64,000 nt of DNA from Akkermansiaceae bacterium (GTDB lineage Bacteria > Verrucomicrobiota > Verrucomicrobiia > Verrucomicrobiales > Akkermansiaceae). The position numbers were made by a program, and so were the translations under genes. This document shows positions 9,544 through 17,187 of this stretch, piece by piece; positions within the stretch are counted from its first letter, which is position 1; every line of letters begins with the position of its first letter. The stretch is from positions 124,001 through 188,000 of the forward strand of contig JAHCBC010000005.1 of NCBI GenBank assembly GCA_019634595.1, read 5' to 3'. The notes under the pieces were generated by a model, which made no database searches, had not been told where the DNA came from, and was given only the letters and a program-made list of their open reading frames with translations.

Positions 9544-10266
9544 TCAGGGCAACTTCCACTGAGCGCGGCGCGCATCGTACTCCGCTTTCGGCAGCAGGAC
9601 ATAGACCGGCCTGCGTGCCGGGTCGATGCCGGCGATGAGCCTGCGCAGGTGGTCTTCCTGCATGGTGGTGCAGCCGGCGGTGGCGCGTGAACCCTCACCG
9701 CGCCAGATGTGGAAGAAGATGGAGGAGCCGCCGTTCGGCACGACACGCGGCGGCGCGTTGTGGGAGATGAACAGCTTCAGCGACTGCGGGTAGTCATTCT
9801 GCTTCATCTGCTGCTTTTTCTCCCAAGGCGTGGAAGGCTCGCGCTCGAGGATGATGTTGCGGTTGTAGGAAGGGGACTCCGGATCCTCCACCCACAGGTC
9901 CCGGGTGGTGATCTGGCGGTAGGGGAGCTTCGGGTTTTTCTGGATCGACTCGTGGTAACCCCATGCGCCTCCGAGATCGAAGACGCCGGCAGGGGAGCGC
10001 ATGTCGCCTTCCTTCTTGAGGGAGGCGCCCTTCGGGTTCGGGTGGAGTCCCAGGCCCCACGCCAGTCCGTTCTTGCCCAGCCGTCCGGTCCATGATGCGC
10101 CGGTGGCGGTCCATTTTCCCTTCCGCTTTTCGTAGGTGGTCAGCGTGACGTTCGAGCTGTTCCACCCGTCCGCGACGCCGACGATGCACTGGCTGCTGTT
10201 CGCGGGGAGTTCAAAGGCGGAGATGAGCGGGGCAAGAAGGGCGGTGATGAGGAAAATGAGGCGCAT
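9544..10266 (-). CDS. L,D-transpeptidase (YkuD-like) family protein
   Basis: This 240-residue protein has a signal peptide (about 1-17, ending ISAFE). It carries the YkuD-type catalytic arrangement near the C-terminus: a histidine in SSIFFHIWRG followed by TAGCTTM with the nucleophilic cysteine. The central part (MRSPAGVFDLGGAWGY) is typical of the DpaA/YafK-like branch, which cuts or forms peptidoglycan cross-links or removes Braun-type attachments. It acts in the periplasm on cell wall peptides. It is convergent with the PEP-CTERM gene and has its own upstream gap of 121 bases. Confidence 0.85.
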   Translation of the reverse strand: MRLIFLITALLAPLISAFELPANSSQCIVGVADGWNSSNVTLTTYEKRKGKWTATGASWTGRLGKNGLAWGLGLHPNPKGASLKKEGDMRSPAGVFDLGGAWGYHESIQKNPKLPYRQITTRDLWVEDPESPSYNRNIILEREPSTPWEKKQQMKQNDYPQSLKLFISHNAPPRVVPNGGSSIFFHIWRGEGSRATAGCTTMQEDHLRRLIAGIDPARRPVYVLLPKAEYDARRAQWKLP

Positions 10267-10387
10267 CAGGACAAGGGGCGTTGGGGATTGGTGATGGAAT
10301 TTACCCTTAGAGGGACTGGATTACCACTGATTGCACCGATCCGCGGAATTGGAAGCGGATGCTTCATCCGTCTCCGGGGGCCGGCGG

Positions 10388-11194
10388 TCAGAGTTTCTGC
10401 CGTTGCATCAGGACGACGCGCACATCGCCGAGGAAAATGTCCGCCCGCAGTTCCAGCGGCACGCGGTCATAGTCATCGCTCAGCCAGAGGGTGGCGTCCC
10501 GTTTGAGTTTCTTGTAGGGACGGAGCTCCTGCGTCTCCCGGTCGATCTTCAGCATCCCGACGGAAAGCTTGATGGTCTTCTGCCCGTTATGCACCTCCCG
10601 CCCCAGGCAACGGACCTTCAGGAGGTAGGGCTGGTCCGTGGACTGGATGACGATGTTGATGTGGTCCCCGTCCGCGAGCGGCTGGCTGCGGATGTGCAGC
10701 ATGACCGCGAACAGGTCGAAGATCCCCGGATGGTTGAAAGTGCGGGAGGTGGTGCCCGTCGTGCCGCCGTCAGACGGCTTGTAGGTGGTCAGGCACTCGA
10801 CCCGGTCCGGGAAATAGCGGACGATGGATACCTCCTTGCCGTTCTTGTCCGTCTCGCTGGTGCGGATGTAGCGGGAGCGCAGGGTGGAGGGGATGATCTC
10901 CGCCCATGCATCGAACTGGTAGGGGTGCAGTTGCGCGGCGGCTCCCTGGCTGCGGGCATACGCCTTCACCACGTAGGCACCGGGCTTTTTCTCATCCGGC
11001 GGGCCGAATTCCATGTGCATGTGCCCGGAGTTCAGCACGCCTTTCCAGCTCGCCTGGTAGTCCAGGGCGATGGGCTCCAGCCGCGGATGGTTCCCCAGGT
11101 TCGGGGAGGTGACGTCGCGCTGCCATTCCGGTCCGGCGGCTGCAAGCCCGGCGGCTGCCAATGCGATCAGGATGATGCTGCGGAAAAGGTTCAA
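10388..11194 (-). CDS. DUF3108 domain-containing exported protein
   Basis: This 268-residue protein has a signal peptide (about 1-20, ending GLAAA). The rest is a beta-rich DUF3108-type domain, with ALDYQASWKGVLNSGHMHME early and a late stretch around DATLWLSDDYDRVPLELRAD. DUF3108 proteins are predicted periplasmic or outer membrane beta-barrel-like proteins of unknown function. Upstream (11195-11312) is a short intergenic region after the dynamin-like GTPase gene. Confidence 0.75.
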   Translation of the reverse strand: MNLFRSIILIALAAAGLAAAGPEWQRDVTSPNLGNHPRLEPIALDYQASWKGVLNSGHMHMEFGPPDEKKPGAYVVKAYARSQGAAAQLHPYQFDAWAEIIPSTLRSRYIRTSETDKNGKEVSIVRYFPDRVECLTTYKPSDGGTTGTTSRTFNHPGIFDLFAVMLHIRSQPLADGDHINIVIQSTDQPYLLKVRCLGREVHNGQKTIKLSVGMLKIDRETQELRPYKKLKRDATLWLSDDYDRVPLELRADIFLGDVRVVLMQRQKL

Positions 11195-11312
11195 GATGGG
11201 ATGGAGGTGCGCCCGGGGGGACTAATCGGCTGAAATGCGGGAAAGTGCAAGGCTGCTCAGGTGCCGTTGTTGAAACGGATCCTGGGCCCGATTTATTCAG
11301 GTGGCCGGTGGA

Positions 11313-13028
11313 TCACAGTTCCTGCTCGATGGCCTTCAGGGTCAGGAACAGCTCCTTCCACTGTTTCAACCGCGGCTCCACGGCATGTTTTTCCTTTGCA
11401 AGATGCTTCCGCACCGCGGTGAGGGAGTCCCCGTAGTCCTGGAAGACCGCCCTCAGCGCCTCCTCATAGTCGGACCGCAGGGTGGTGGCGAAGGCTCCGC
11501 ACGTATCCAGCAGGCGGTCGCGGAACTCCAGGACGATGCGCTTCCGTGTGACCCAAGCGGTGAAAAACCCTCCGGCGAGGAAAAGGAAGCCCGCTCCGCA
11601 GAAAATGAACGGCAGCCACGGGACGGAGAGCGCCCCCAGCGTGCCTCCCGCCGTCACCAGTGCCAGCGTCATGAAGGTGAATGACTTCAGCGCCACATTC
11701 CGGCGGCGGAGCACCTTGTCCAGTTGGTTGCGGACCTTCAGGTTGCCGATGCTCTGCCGGGCATCCCTTTCCAGGCGGTTGATGAACCGTTGCTTCGCCA
11801 CCACAAGCGTTTCCTCGATGGGGTGGGAGCCATCCAGGTCCACTCCCATGGCGGCCTTCACCCGTGCGCCCAGCTCGTTCCAGTGCTGGCGGCACGTTTC
11901 CGCCACCTCCATTCCGTCCGCCTCCGCGACGGAGCTGATGGCGGCCTGCAAGCGCTCGATGAAAAGGGATTCCATCTCCTGGCCGGTGCGGTCTCCCGTG
12001 AACAACCGGAAGATCGAGCGCGCCGCGCCGAGGCGGGAGGAAAGCACGCTGGACACCCACACCGCCTCCGTCTGGAAAACCTCCGCCACGCCGGGCAGGT
12101 GGCGGGAAAGGCGGGCGACGAAGCGTTCCCGCATCGCGTCGATCTCCCGCTCGATCTGGTGGAGGAAGCGGTCCTGCTCATCCAGCGTGCGGGTCTGGCC
12201 CTCGATGCGGTCCTCCACGGTGCGGAGGGCGGACGCGGCCTGGGAGCGCCACGTTTCAAGCAGGGCGCGGCGTTCCGGAGAGCCGCACACCTGCCGCGAG
12301 ATGAAGTTTTCCAGCTCCGGGAAGCCGCTTTTTTCGAACTGGCTTCGGGAAAAGGGAGCCGCTTTTTTCGCCGCGCAGGCGAGCTTTCCGGAAACGGCGA
12401 AGATCGGCGGCACGTGGCCGATGCGTTTCATCGACAGGTCCCGCATGTGCCCCAGGATCACCCCGATGTCCGCGGGTTCCCGCTGGTCCGCCTGCTGGAT
12501 GACGAAGGCCACGCGGTTCAAGCCGCCTTCCGGGATCTTCGACACGAAGTCCCAGGTGGCCGCGCCCCACGGATTCGTGACGGGGAAGACGAAGAGGATG
12601 AGGTCCGCGGCGGGCAGGAACCGCTCCGTGATCTGCTGGTGGTCCTTCACCACGGAGTTCGTCCCCGGCGTGTCCACCAGGGAGAAATCCTTCAGGAAAC
12701 CCACGGGGCGGTAGCGTTCCTCCAGCACCGGGGTGATCTCCACGTCCCGCGCGACGGGGGCATGGCGGTACCACGTCACCCGGTGGGTTTCCGGCAGCAC
12801 GTTGACCTTGCACAGATCCTGGCCGAACAGGCCGTTGATGAGCGTGGATTTCCCCGCGTTCACCTCGCCGCAGATGACGAACAGGAACGGATTCCCGAGG
12901 CCCTTCTCGATCTCCTCGAAAGGCAGCTTGCCGGAAATGTCCGCGCCCGTCTGGTCCGCCAGGGCGGAAATGCCGGCCATCACGCCGGACAACCGTTCGC
13001 GCGTGGCGAAGTAACGCTCGCCGAACAT
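11313..13028 (-). CDS. Dynamin-like GTPase
   Basis: This 571-residue protein starts at MFGERYFATR (13028); an earlier in-frame ATG would overlap the neighbouring deacetylase gene heavily. The GTPase domain shows the P-loop GEVNAGKST (residues 54-62) and G3 motif DTPGT (119-123). A long helical region follows, with coiled-coil character around residues 280-400. Two hydrophobic segments near residues 465-510 should insert into or paddle on the membrane. This layout is that of bacterial dynamin-like proteins, which remodel or protect membranes. The specific role is unknown. It lies just downstream of a polysaccharide deacetylase on the same strand (23-base gap), so the two may be co-transcribed. 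Confidence 0.8.
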   Translation of the reverse strand: MFGERYFATRERLSGVMAGISALADQTGADISGKLPFEEIEKGLGNPFLFVICGEVNAGKSTLINGLFGQDLCKVNVLPETHRVTWYRHAPVARDVEITPVLEERYRPVGFLKDFSLVDTPGTNSVVKDHQQITERFLPAADLILFVFPVTNPWGAATWDFVSKIPEGGLNRVAFVIQQADQREPADIGVILGHMRDLSMKRIGHVPPIFAVSGKLACAAKKAAPFSRSQFEKSGFPELENFISRQVCGSPERRALLETWRSQAASALRTVEDRIEGQTRTLDEQDRFLHQIEREIDAMRERFVARLSRHLPGVAEVFQTEAVWVSSVLSSRLGAARSIFRLFTGDRTGQEMESLFIERLQAAISSVAEADGMEVAETCRQHWNELGARVKAAMGVDLDGSHPIEETLVVAKQRFINRLERDARQSIGNLKVRNQLDKVLRRRNVALKSFTFMTLALVTAGGTLGALSVPWLPFIFCGAGFLFLAGGFFTAWVTRKRIVLEFRDRLLDTCGAFATTLRSDYEEALRAVFQDYGDSLTAVRKHLAKEKHAVEPRLKQWKELFLTLKAIEQEL

Positions 13029-13051
13029 GCCTGATGGGCGGTCCGCTGGGT

Positions 13052-13972
13052 TCAGTGGGCCGGGGCGGCGGCGTCCGTGGTCTGCGCGGTGGCGGCGGCG
13101 CTGTCCATCTTCATGGCCAGGAGCTGGGAAACCGTGACAAAGCGGAAGCCGCGCTTCAGCAGGCCGTCCATCGCGGCGGGCATGGCGTCCACCGTCTGCG
13201 AGTGCAGGTCGTGCGCCAGGATGATGCTGCCTGCGGTCGTGCCGGAAAGGATGCGGGAGCTGACCACGCCCGGGCCGGGGCGCTTCCAGTCCAGAGGGTC
13301 CACGGACCAGAGGATGCACGGGTTGCCGAACTCGCGGAAAACCATCTCGCGCTGCGTCTGCAACATCCCGCCGTAGGGAGGCCGCATGGTGCGCGGCTGC
13401 ACACCGGCGGCCCGGACGATCGCGTCCCGGCAGCGGCTCATTTCCTGGCGCACCTCATCCATGCCCAGCTTGCTCAGCAGGCGGTGGGTGTGCGTGTGGT
13501 TGCCGATCTCATGGCCCTCCGCGACGGTGCGGCGGACGATGTTCGGGTAGAGGTCCACGCTGCGGCCGATGACGTAGAAGGTCGCCTTGATGTTGCGCGC
13601 GCGCAGCATGTCCAGCAGGCGCGGGGTGTTCTGCGGGTGCGGACCGTCGTCGAAGGTCATCGCCACGTAGTTCCCGGAAACGAGGACGCGGGAGTAGGTG
13701 ATGCCGCCGTCCTTGGAAAAGTTGCTGCTGTGGTTGCCATCCGGGTTGCGCGGCACCGGACCCTGCACCGGAGGCGTGCGGTAGCCGGTGTTCGGCTTCG
13801 TCTTCACCGGAGCGGCGGCGGAACCTTGTGGCGGGAGCGGGGCTGCTGCGGAACAGCTTGCCAGCGTGGCGGTCATTGCCAGGAAGCCACGGCGGGAGAG
13901 GGCGGAAAGCCCGTCATCGTTGCCGAGAGTGGTGATGATGTTCGAGCCGAGCTTTTCGATGGGGCTTTGCAT
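13052..13972 (-). CDS. Polysaccharide deacetylase (NodB homology), predicted Tat lipoprotein
   Basis: This is a 306-residue protein when started at MQSPIEKLG (13972). An upstream ATG adds 25 residues without signal character. The N-terminus contains a twin-arginine motif SRRGFLAM followed by a lipobox-like LASC, so export by Tat and lipid attachment is plausible. The NodB fold is clear: MTFDDGPHP (metal Asp), GNHTHTHR (metal His pair), RPPYGG, and the later LHSQT stretch. Such enzymes remove N- or O-acetyl groups from peptidoglycan, chitin-like or exopolysaccharides. It is transcribed with the dynamin-like gene and follows mtnP on the same strand. Confidence 0.85.
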   Translation of the reverse strand: MQSPIEKLGSNIITTLGNDDGLSALSRRGFLAMTATLASCSAAAPLPPQGSAAAPVKTKPNTGYRTPPVQGPVPRNPDGNHSSNFSKDGGITYSRVLVSGNYVAMTFDDGPHPQNTPRLLDMLRARNIKATFYVIGRSVDLYPNIVRRTVAEGHEIGNHTHTHRLLSKLGMDEVRQEMSRCRDAIVRAAGVQPRTMRPPYGGMLQTQREMVFREFGNPCILWSVDPLDWKRPGPGVVSSRILSGTTAGSIILAHDLHSQTVDAMPAAMDGLLKRGFRFVTVSQLLAMKMDSAAATAQTTDAAAPAH

Positions 13973-14050
13973 GGGGATATGCGGAGGAAATGTTTCAGGG
14001 AGGCTAAACAAAGCGGGATCAATGTCACGACTATCTTTGCGTTGCAAATT

Positions 14051-14911
14051 TCAGCCGAAGCGCGCCAGCAGCGGGGCCAGCGCTGCTTTTTTCTCCGCCG
14101 GCCAGAGGGCGGGGGGCGTCATGATCGCGCCGTCCAGCGCGGAGTGCTCCGGCCAGTCCGGCGTCGTCGGGATCTGCGGGATCGCGGCGGCCAGCAGCTT
14201 CTTCGCGTTCGCGACGTTAGCGTGCAGGTGGGCGATCACCGCCCCGGCCGTCACCGCCTCCTCTTCCACCTTCCAGCAGTCGTAGTCCGTCACCATGCAC
14301 AGCGTCGCCAGCGCGATCTCCGCCTCCCGCGCCAGCTTCGCCTCCGGCAGATTCGTCATGCCGATGACGTCGAAGCCGAGCTGCCGGTTCGCGTTGCTCT
14401 CCGCCCGGGTGGAAAACGCCGGGCCGTCCATGTTCACATAGGTGCCGCCGTCGTGGTAGGGGACCAGGCTGCTCTCGCACGCCCCGCGCAGGATCGCCCG
14501 CAGCCCCGTGCTCACCGGATCCGCGAACGCCACATGGCCGACGATGCCGCCGCCGAAGAACGTGTGGTGCTCCCTCCGACTGGTGCGGTCGAAATATTGG
14601 TCCGGCAGCACCACGTCGCGCGGCCGGTATTCCTCCTTCAGGCTGCCCACCGCCGTCACGCAGATCAGCCAGCGTACGTTCAGGCTGCGCAGCGCCCAGA
14701 GGTTCGCCCGGTGGTTGATCTCCGTCGGCAGGATGCGGTGCCCGCGCCCGTGCCGCGGCAGGAACCAGACCTGCCTGCCGGAAAGGATCCCGCCCACCAG
14801 CGCGTCCGACGGCTCGCCGAACGGCGTCTCCACCACCCGTTCCTCCGTCCTCTCGAAGCCGTCCAATTCGTAAAGCCCGCTGCCGCCGATGATCCCGATC
14901 GCTGGTTCCAT
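14051..14911 (-). CDS. mtnP: S-methyl-5'-thioadenosine phosphorylase
   Basis: This 286-residue protein is of typical MTAP length. The purine phosphorylase family signature is visible as IGIIGGSGLYEL at the start, RHGRGH, PTEINHRANLWAL, the GGTYVNMDGPAFST substrate stretch and DVIGMTNLPEAKLAREAE. It cleaves methylthioadenosine with phosphate to adenine and methylthioribose-1-phosphate in the methionine salvage pathway. Other salvage genes are not adjacent. It may head the minus-strand run that continues into the deacetylase and GTPase genes. A tRNA gene diverges just upstream. Confidence 0.92.
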   Translation of the reverse strand: MEPAIGIIGGSGLYELDGFERTEERVVETPFGEPSDALVGGILSGRQVWFLPRHGRGHRILPTEINHRANLWALRSLNVRWLICVTAVGSLKEEYRPRDVVLPDQYFDRTSRREHHTFFGGGIVGHVAFADPVSTGLRAILRGACESSLVPYHDGGTYVNMDGPAFSTRAESNANRQLGFDVIGMTNLPEAKLAREAEIALATLCMVTDYDCWKVEEEAVTAGAVIAHLHANVANAKKLLAAAIPQIPTTPDWPEHSALDGAIMTPPALWPAEKKAALAPLLARFG

Positions 14912-14953
14912 GGACCGGTAGTTAGCCGCAGGAGGATTTTTTCAAAGCGGTTT

Positions 14954-14982
14954 TTGACTTGGCCGCCCGCCGTTGCTACACG
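14954..14982 (+). promoter_or_regulatory. Possible sigma70-type promoter for tRNA-Arg
   Basis: TTGACT at 14954-14959 and TACACG at 14977-14982 are separated by 17 bases, and the mature tRNA starts 12 bases further on. The -35 box is close to consensus and the -10 box is weaker. The assignment rests only on spacing and position. Confidence 0.45.
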
Positions 14983-14993
14983 TCCGCCCTCAA

Positions 14994-15067
14994 GCACCCG
15001 TAGCTCAGTTGGATAGAGCATCCGCCTTCTAAGCGGACGGTCATTGGTTCGAATCCAATCGGGTGCG
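14994..15067 (+). tRNA. tRNA-Arg (anticodon TCT)
   Basis: The sequence folds as a standard cloverleaf of 74 bases. The acceptor stem pairs GCACCCG with CGGGTGC. The D arm is GCTC-AGTTGGATA-GAGC. The anticodon stem TCCGC/GCGGA encloses loop CTTCTAA, giving anticodon TCT for AGA codons. The T arm is ATTGG-TTCGAAT-CCAAT. The CCA end is not encoded. AGA is rare in this GC-rich coding, so this is a minor-codon tRNA. Confidence 0.95.
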
Positions 15068-15097
15068 CTTTTATGAACATGGCTTCTCAGAAAGATT

Positions 15098-15316
15098 TCA
15101 ACCGGTGAAGTCTTTGAGAATCCGCAGGCAATGAAGTGCCTGCTCTCCTGTCTCCACATGAACGGAATGTCCGCCCGAGCGCTCGACAACGAGCTCGAGG
15201 CGATCTTTTGAAAAGGACCACTCTCTGATGAAGCGGATGTTTATCCCCGCTTGCCCTCCTTTGATAGGGATGAAAATGACTGGCTTCTTGGATTCCTGAA
15301 CATCCATGTCACCCAA
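15098..15316 (-). CDS. Small hypothetical protein (72 aa)
   Basis: A 72-residue open frame begins MGDMDVQESKKP (15316; a second ATG at 15307). Composition is protein-like, with alternating hydrophobic residues (VIFIPIKGG, RFIREWSF) and no proline or arginine excess, unlike the shadow frames around it. The region is less GC-rich than its neighbours. No motif, signal peptide or membrane segment is visible. It stands alone between the tRNA and the esterase gene; there is no known family I can name. Confidence 0.45.
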   Translation of the reverse strand: MGDMDVQESKKPVIFIPIKGGQAGINIRFIREWSFSKDRLELVVERSGGHSVHVETGEQALHCLRILKDFTG

Positions 15317-15669
15317 GGAGTATGCGATCCCTTTTGGAAGTAAAGAGCGCTCATTTTTCGATGGTCATGGGATGGGTTGTTCGTTGTGACAACGCTCTAG
15401 ATCCGATATCCTCGCCTTGCTCGGGCGAATCCCACCCCCGGTGGTTTCTGGCTGGAACCCCATGGGGGGAATCCGGCCAGAAACCTGGTGCCGATGAGCA
15501 AGTCTGTTAGAAAGACGGGATCGTGTCCGGATGCAGCTTTCTTCCGACCAAACCGGCGGAGAAGTCCACGAATCCGCCAAACGGGATCCGCTCTCCAGCA
15601 AGGCGACTACGGATCATTTCCATCCGGCTTGAAACATCCGGCGCTTCCGTCGGTTATATCCGCACCACC
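15317..15669. other. Intergenic region with a hairpin at about 15437-15488
   Basis: No convincing gene is seen in these 353 bases. A long imperfect inverted repeat pairs GGTGGTTTCTGGCTGGA with TCCGGCCAGAAACCTGG around a CCCCATGGGG centre. It lacks a following T-run, so a palindromic repeat is as likely as a terminator. The remainder would hold the promoters of the small gene on the minus strand and the esterase on the plus strand. Confidence 0.5.
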
Positions 15670-16611
15670 ATGCGACCCACGCTCTTTCCGCTTCTCGCGG
15701 CGATCGCCCTTCAAAGCGGCCTTTCCGCATCCGCCCAGGAACCCACACCGGCCAAGCCCGCCGCCGTCGATCCGGATGCCCAGTACAAGCTCGGCCCGGA
15801 GTCGCAGCCACAGCCGGGCGTGCCGGAGGGAAAGGTGATGGAGTTCATCATGGAAGGCTCGAAGAACTTTCCGGGCGTGAACCGGAAGTGGTTCCTCTAC
15901 ATCCCGGCGGGCTATGACGGCTCGAAGCCCTGCGCGCTGATGGTGTTCCAGGACGGCAGCGCGTTCGTTTCCCGCAAGGGCGGATGGCGGGTGCCGGTGG
16001 TGCTGGACAACCTGATCCACAAGAAGGACCTGCCGCTGATGGCGGCCATCTTCATCAACCCGGGCGACAAGCCGCTCGCTCCCGGCGAGGCTCCGCGCAA
16101 GCGTCCGGACGGACGTCCTGCACCGGCTTCCAACCGCTCGCTGGAATACAACGCGCTGGGGGACACCTATTCGAAGTTCCTGCTGGATGAGATCATGCCG
16201 CTGGCAAAGGAGCACGTGAAGATCACGGACGATCCGGCGGGGCGGGGGATCAGCGGTTCCTCCAGCGGTGCCATCTGCGCCTTCACCGTCGCATGGGAAA
16301 GGCCGGACCAGTTTTCCAAGGTGATGAGCTTCATCGGCAGCTACACCAACATCCGCGGCGGCGACAAGTATCCGCAGATCGTCCGGGATTCGGAAAAAAA
16401 ACCGATCCGCGTCTTCCTGCAGGACGGCAGCAACGACATCGTCAACCAATTCGGCTCATGGCCGGAGGCGAACAAGGCGATGGACGCCGCGTTGCGCGGA
16501 AAGGGCTACGACGTGAAGTTCGTCTTCGGCGAGGGGGCCCACAGCTCGAAGCACGGGGCCAGCATCCTGCCGGACACCCTGCGCTGGTTGTGGCGCGACT
16601 ATCCGAAGTAG
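15670..16611 (+). CDS. Secreted esterase, alpha/beta hydrolase (Fes-like esterase family)
   Basis: This 313-residue protein starts at MRPTLFPLLA (15670), which gives a signal peptide ending near LSASAQ; the frame upstream is not signal-like. The alpha/beta hydrolase fold is indicated by FLYIPAGYDGSKPCALMVFQDG and by the nucleophile elbow GISGSSSGA (serine). A likely acid aspartate lies in FLQDGSND and a histidine in GEGAHSSKHGA. Members of this group are enterochelin-esterase-like or carbohydrate esterases. The substrate here is likely a plant or algal polysaccharide ester or related compound, but this is not shown by the sequence. Confidence 0.82.
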   Translation: MRPTLFPLLAAIALQSGLSASAQEPTPAKPAAVDPDAQYKLGPESQPQPGVPEGKVMEFIMEGSKNFPGVNRKWFLYIPAGYDGSKPCALMVFQDGSAFVSRKGGWRVPVVLDNLIHKKDLPLMAAIFINPGDKPLAPGEAPRKRPDGRPAPASNRSLEYNALGDTYSKFLLDEIMPLAKEHVKITDDPAGRGISGSSSGAICAFTVAWERPDQFSKVMSFIGSYTNIRGGDKYPQIVRDSEKKPIRVFLQDGSNDIVNQFGSWPEANKAMDAALRGKGYDVKFVFGEGAHSSKHGASILPDTLRWLWRDYPK

Positions 16612-16622
16612 GAGGACGCAAA

Positions 16623-16796
16623 GGCAGGGACGCCATTCCATGGCGTCCGGCGGGGGGGACGTCTGATGCCTTGCTGTGCCCGGTTTCCCTCTCCTGCTTC
16701 CTCTCGGATAGAATCCCGCAAAGCCGTCAGGGAAAACGGAACCATGGGGTGGTGAGAGATCTACCCCGCCTGACGCCATGGAATGGCGTCCCTGCC
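16623..16796. repeat. REPIN-like element (GGCAGGGACGCCATTCC family)
   Basis: Two inverted arms, both beginning GGCAGGGACGCCATTCCATG when read inward, are separated by about 110 bases. Each arm forms a hairpin GACGCCAT-TCC-ATGGCGTC. The element starts 12 bases after the stop of the esterase gene and ends just before the stop of the convergent 126-residue gene. Different in sequence from the other repeat families here but identical in plan. Confidence 0.8.
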
Positions 16797-16806
16797 ACAG
16801 AACGGC

Positions 16807-17187
16807 TCATCGTTCCGGGCCGAAGCCCTGCACATCACGATCCCCGGCCAGCCGGGCGGAGCGCAGCTCGGCCGTGACGCGGGAGATTTCCGTGGCCACA
16901 TCGTCCGGCACTTCGCGCGGCGAGGGATCCTCATCCAGGGCATCGAACTCATCGAGAAAGCCGATGACCAGCCTGGCCTCGGTATCGGATAGCAACCCGG
17001 CGGTGGAGAGCTGGTCGGTCAGTTCATCGAGCGGGATCGTGTAGGCATCTTGGACGCCTTCGCTGGGGTTGATACGGGATTCCATCCTGGCATGCCACAG
17101 CGCGTCGCGGAGATCCTTCAGCAGTTTGGTGGAGTTCATCCCGGCAACATCCACCAGCTCCCGGCGCATTTCATCTTCAGAATTCAT
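16807..17187 (-). CDS. Hypothetical acidic protein translated with the TonB receptor
   Basis: This 126-residue, acidic and mostly helical protein has no signal peptide, membrane segment or cysteine motif. Its ATG lies inside the last codons of the TonB-dependent receptor gene (11-base overlap, 17177-17187), which points to one operon with coupled translation. I do not recognise the family. From context it may be a cytoplasmic partner in the metal-uptake locus, but the sequence itself gives no function. Confidence 0.7.
   Translation of the reverse strand: MNSEDEMRRELVDVAGMNSTKLLKDLRDALWHARMESRINPSEGVQDAYTIPLDELTDQLSTAGLLSDTEARLVIGFLDEFDALDEDPSPREVPDDVATEISRVTAELRSARLAGDRDVQGFGPER

Noticed and set aside
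13034..15016. Plus-strand open frame of 660 codons
   Set aside because: It is antisense to mtnP and the NodB deacetylase and runs into the tRNA gene; composition is that of a shadow frame.
15365..15601. Minus-strand open frame of 78 codons near the tRNA
   Set aside because: It crosses a palindromic hairpin, lacks coding composition and overlaps the likely promoter region of the esterase.
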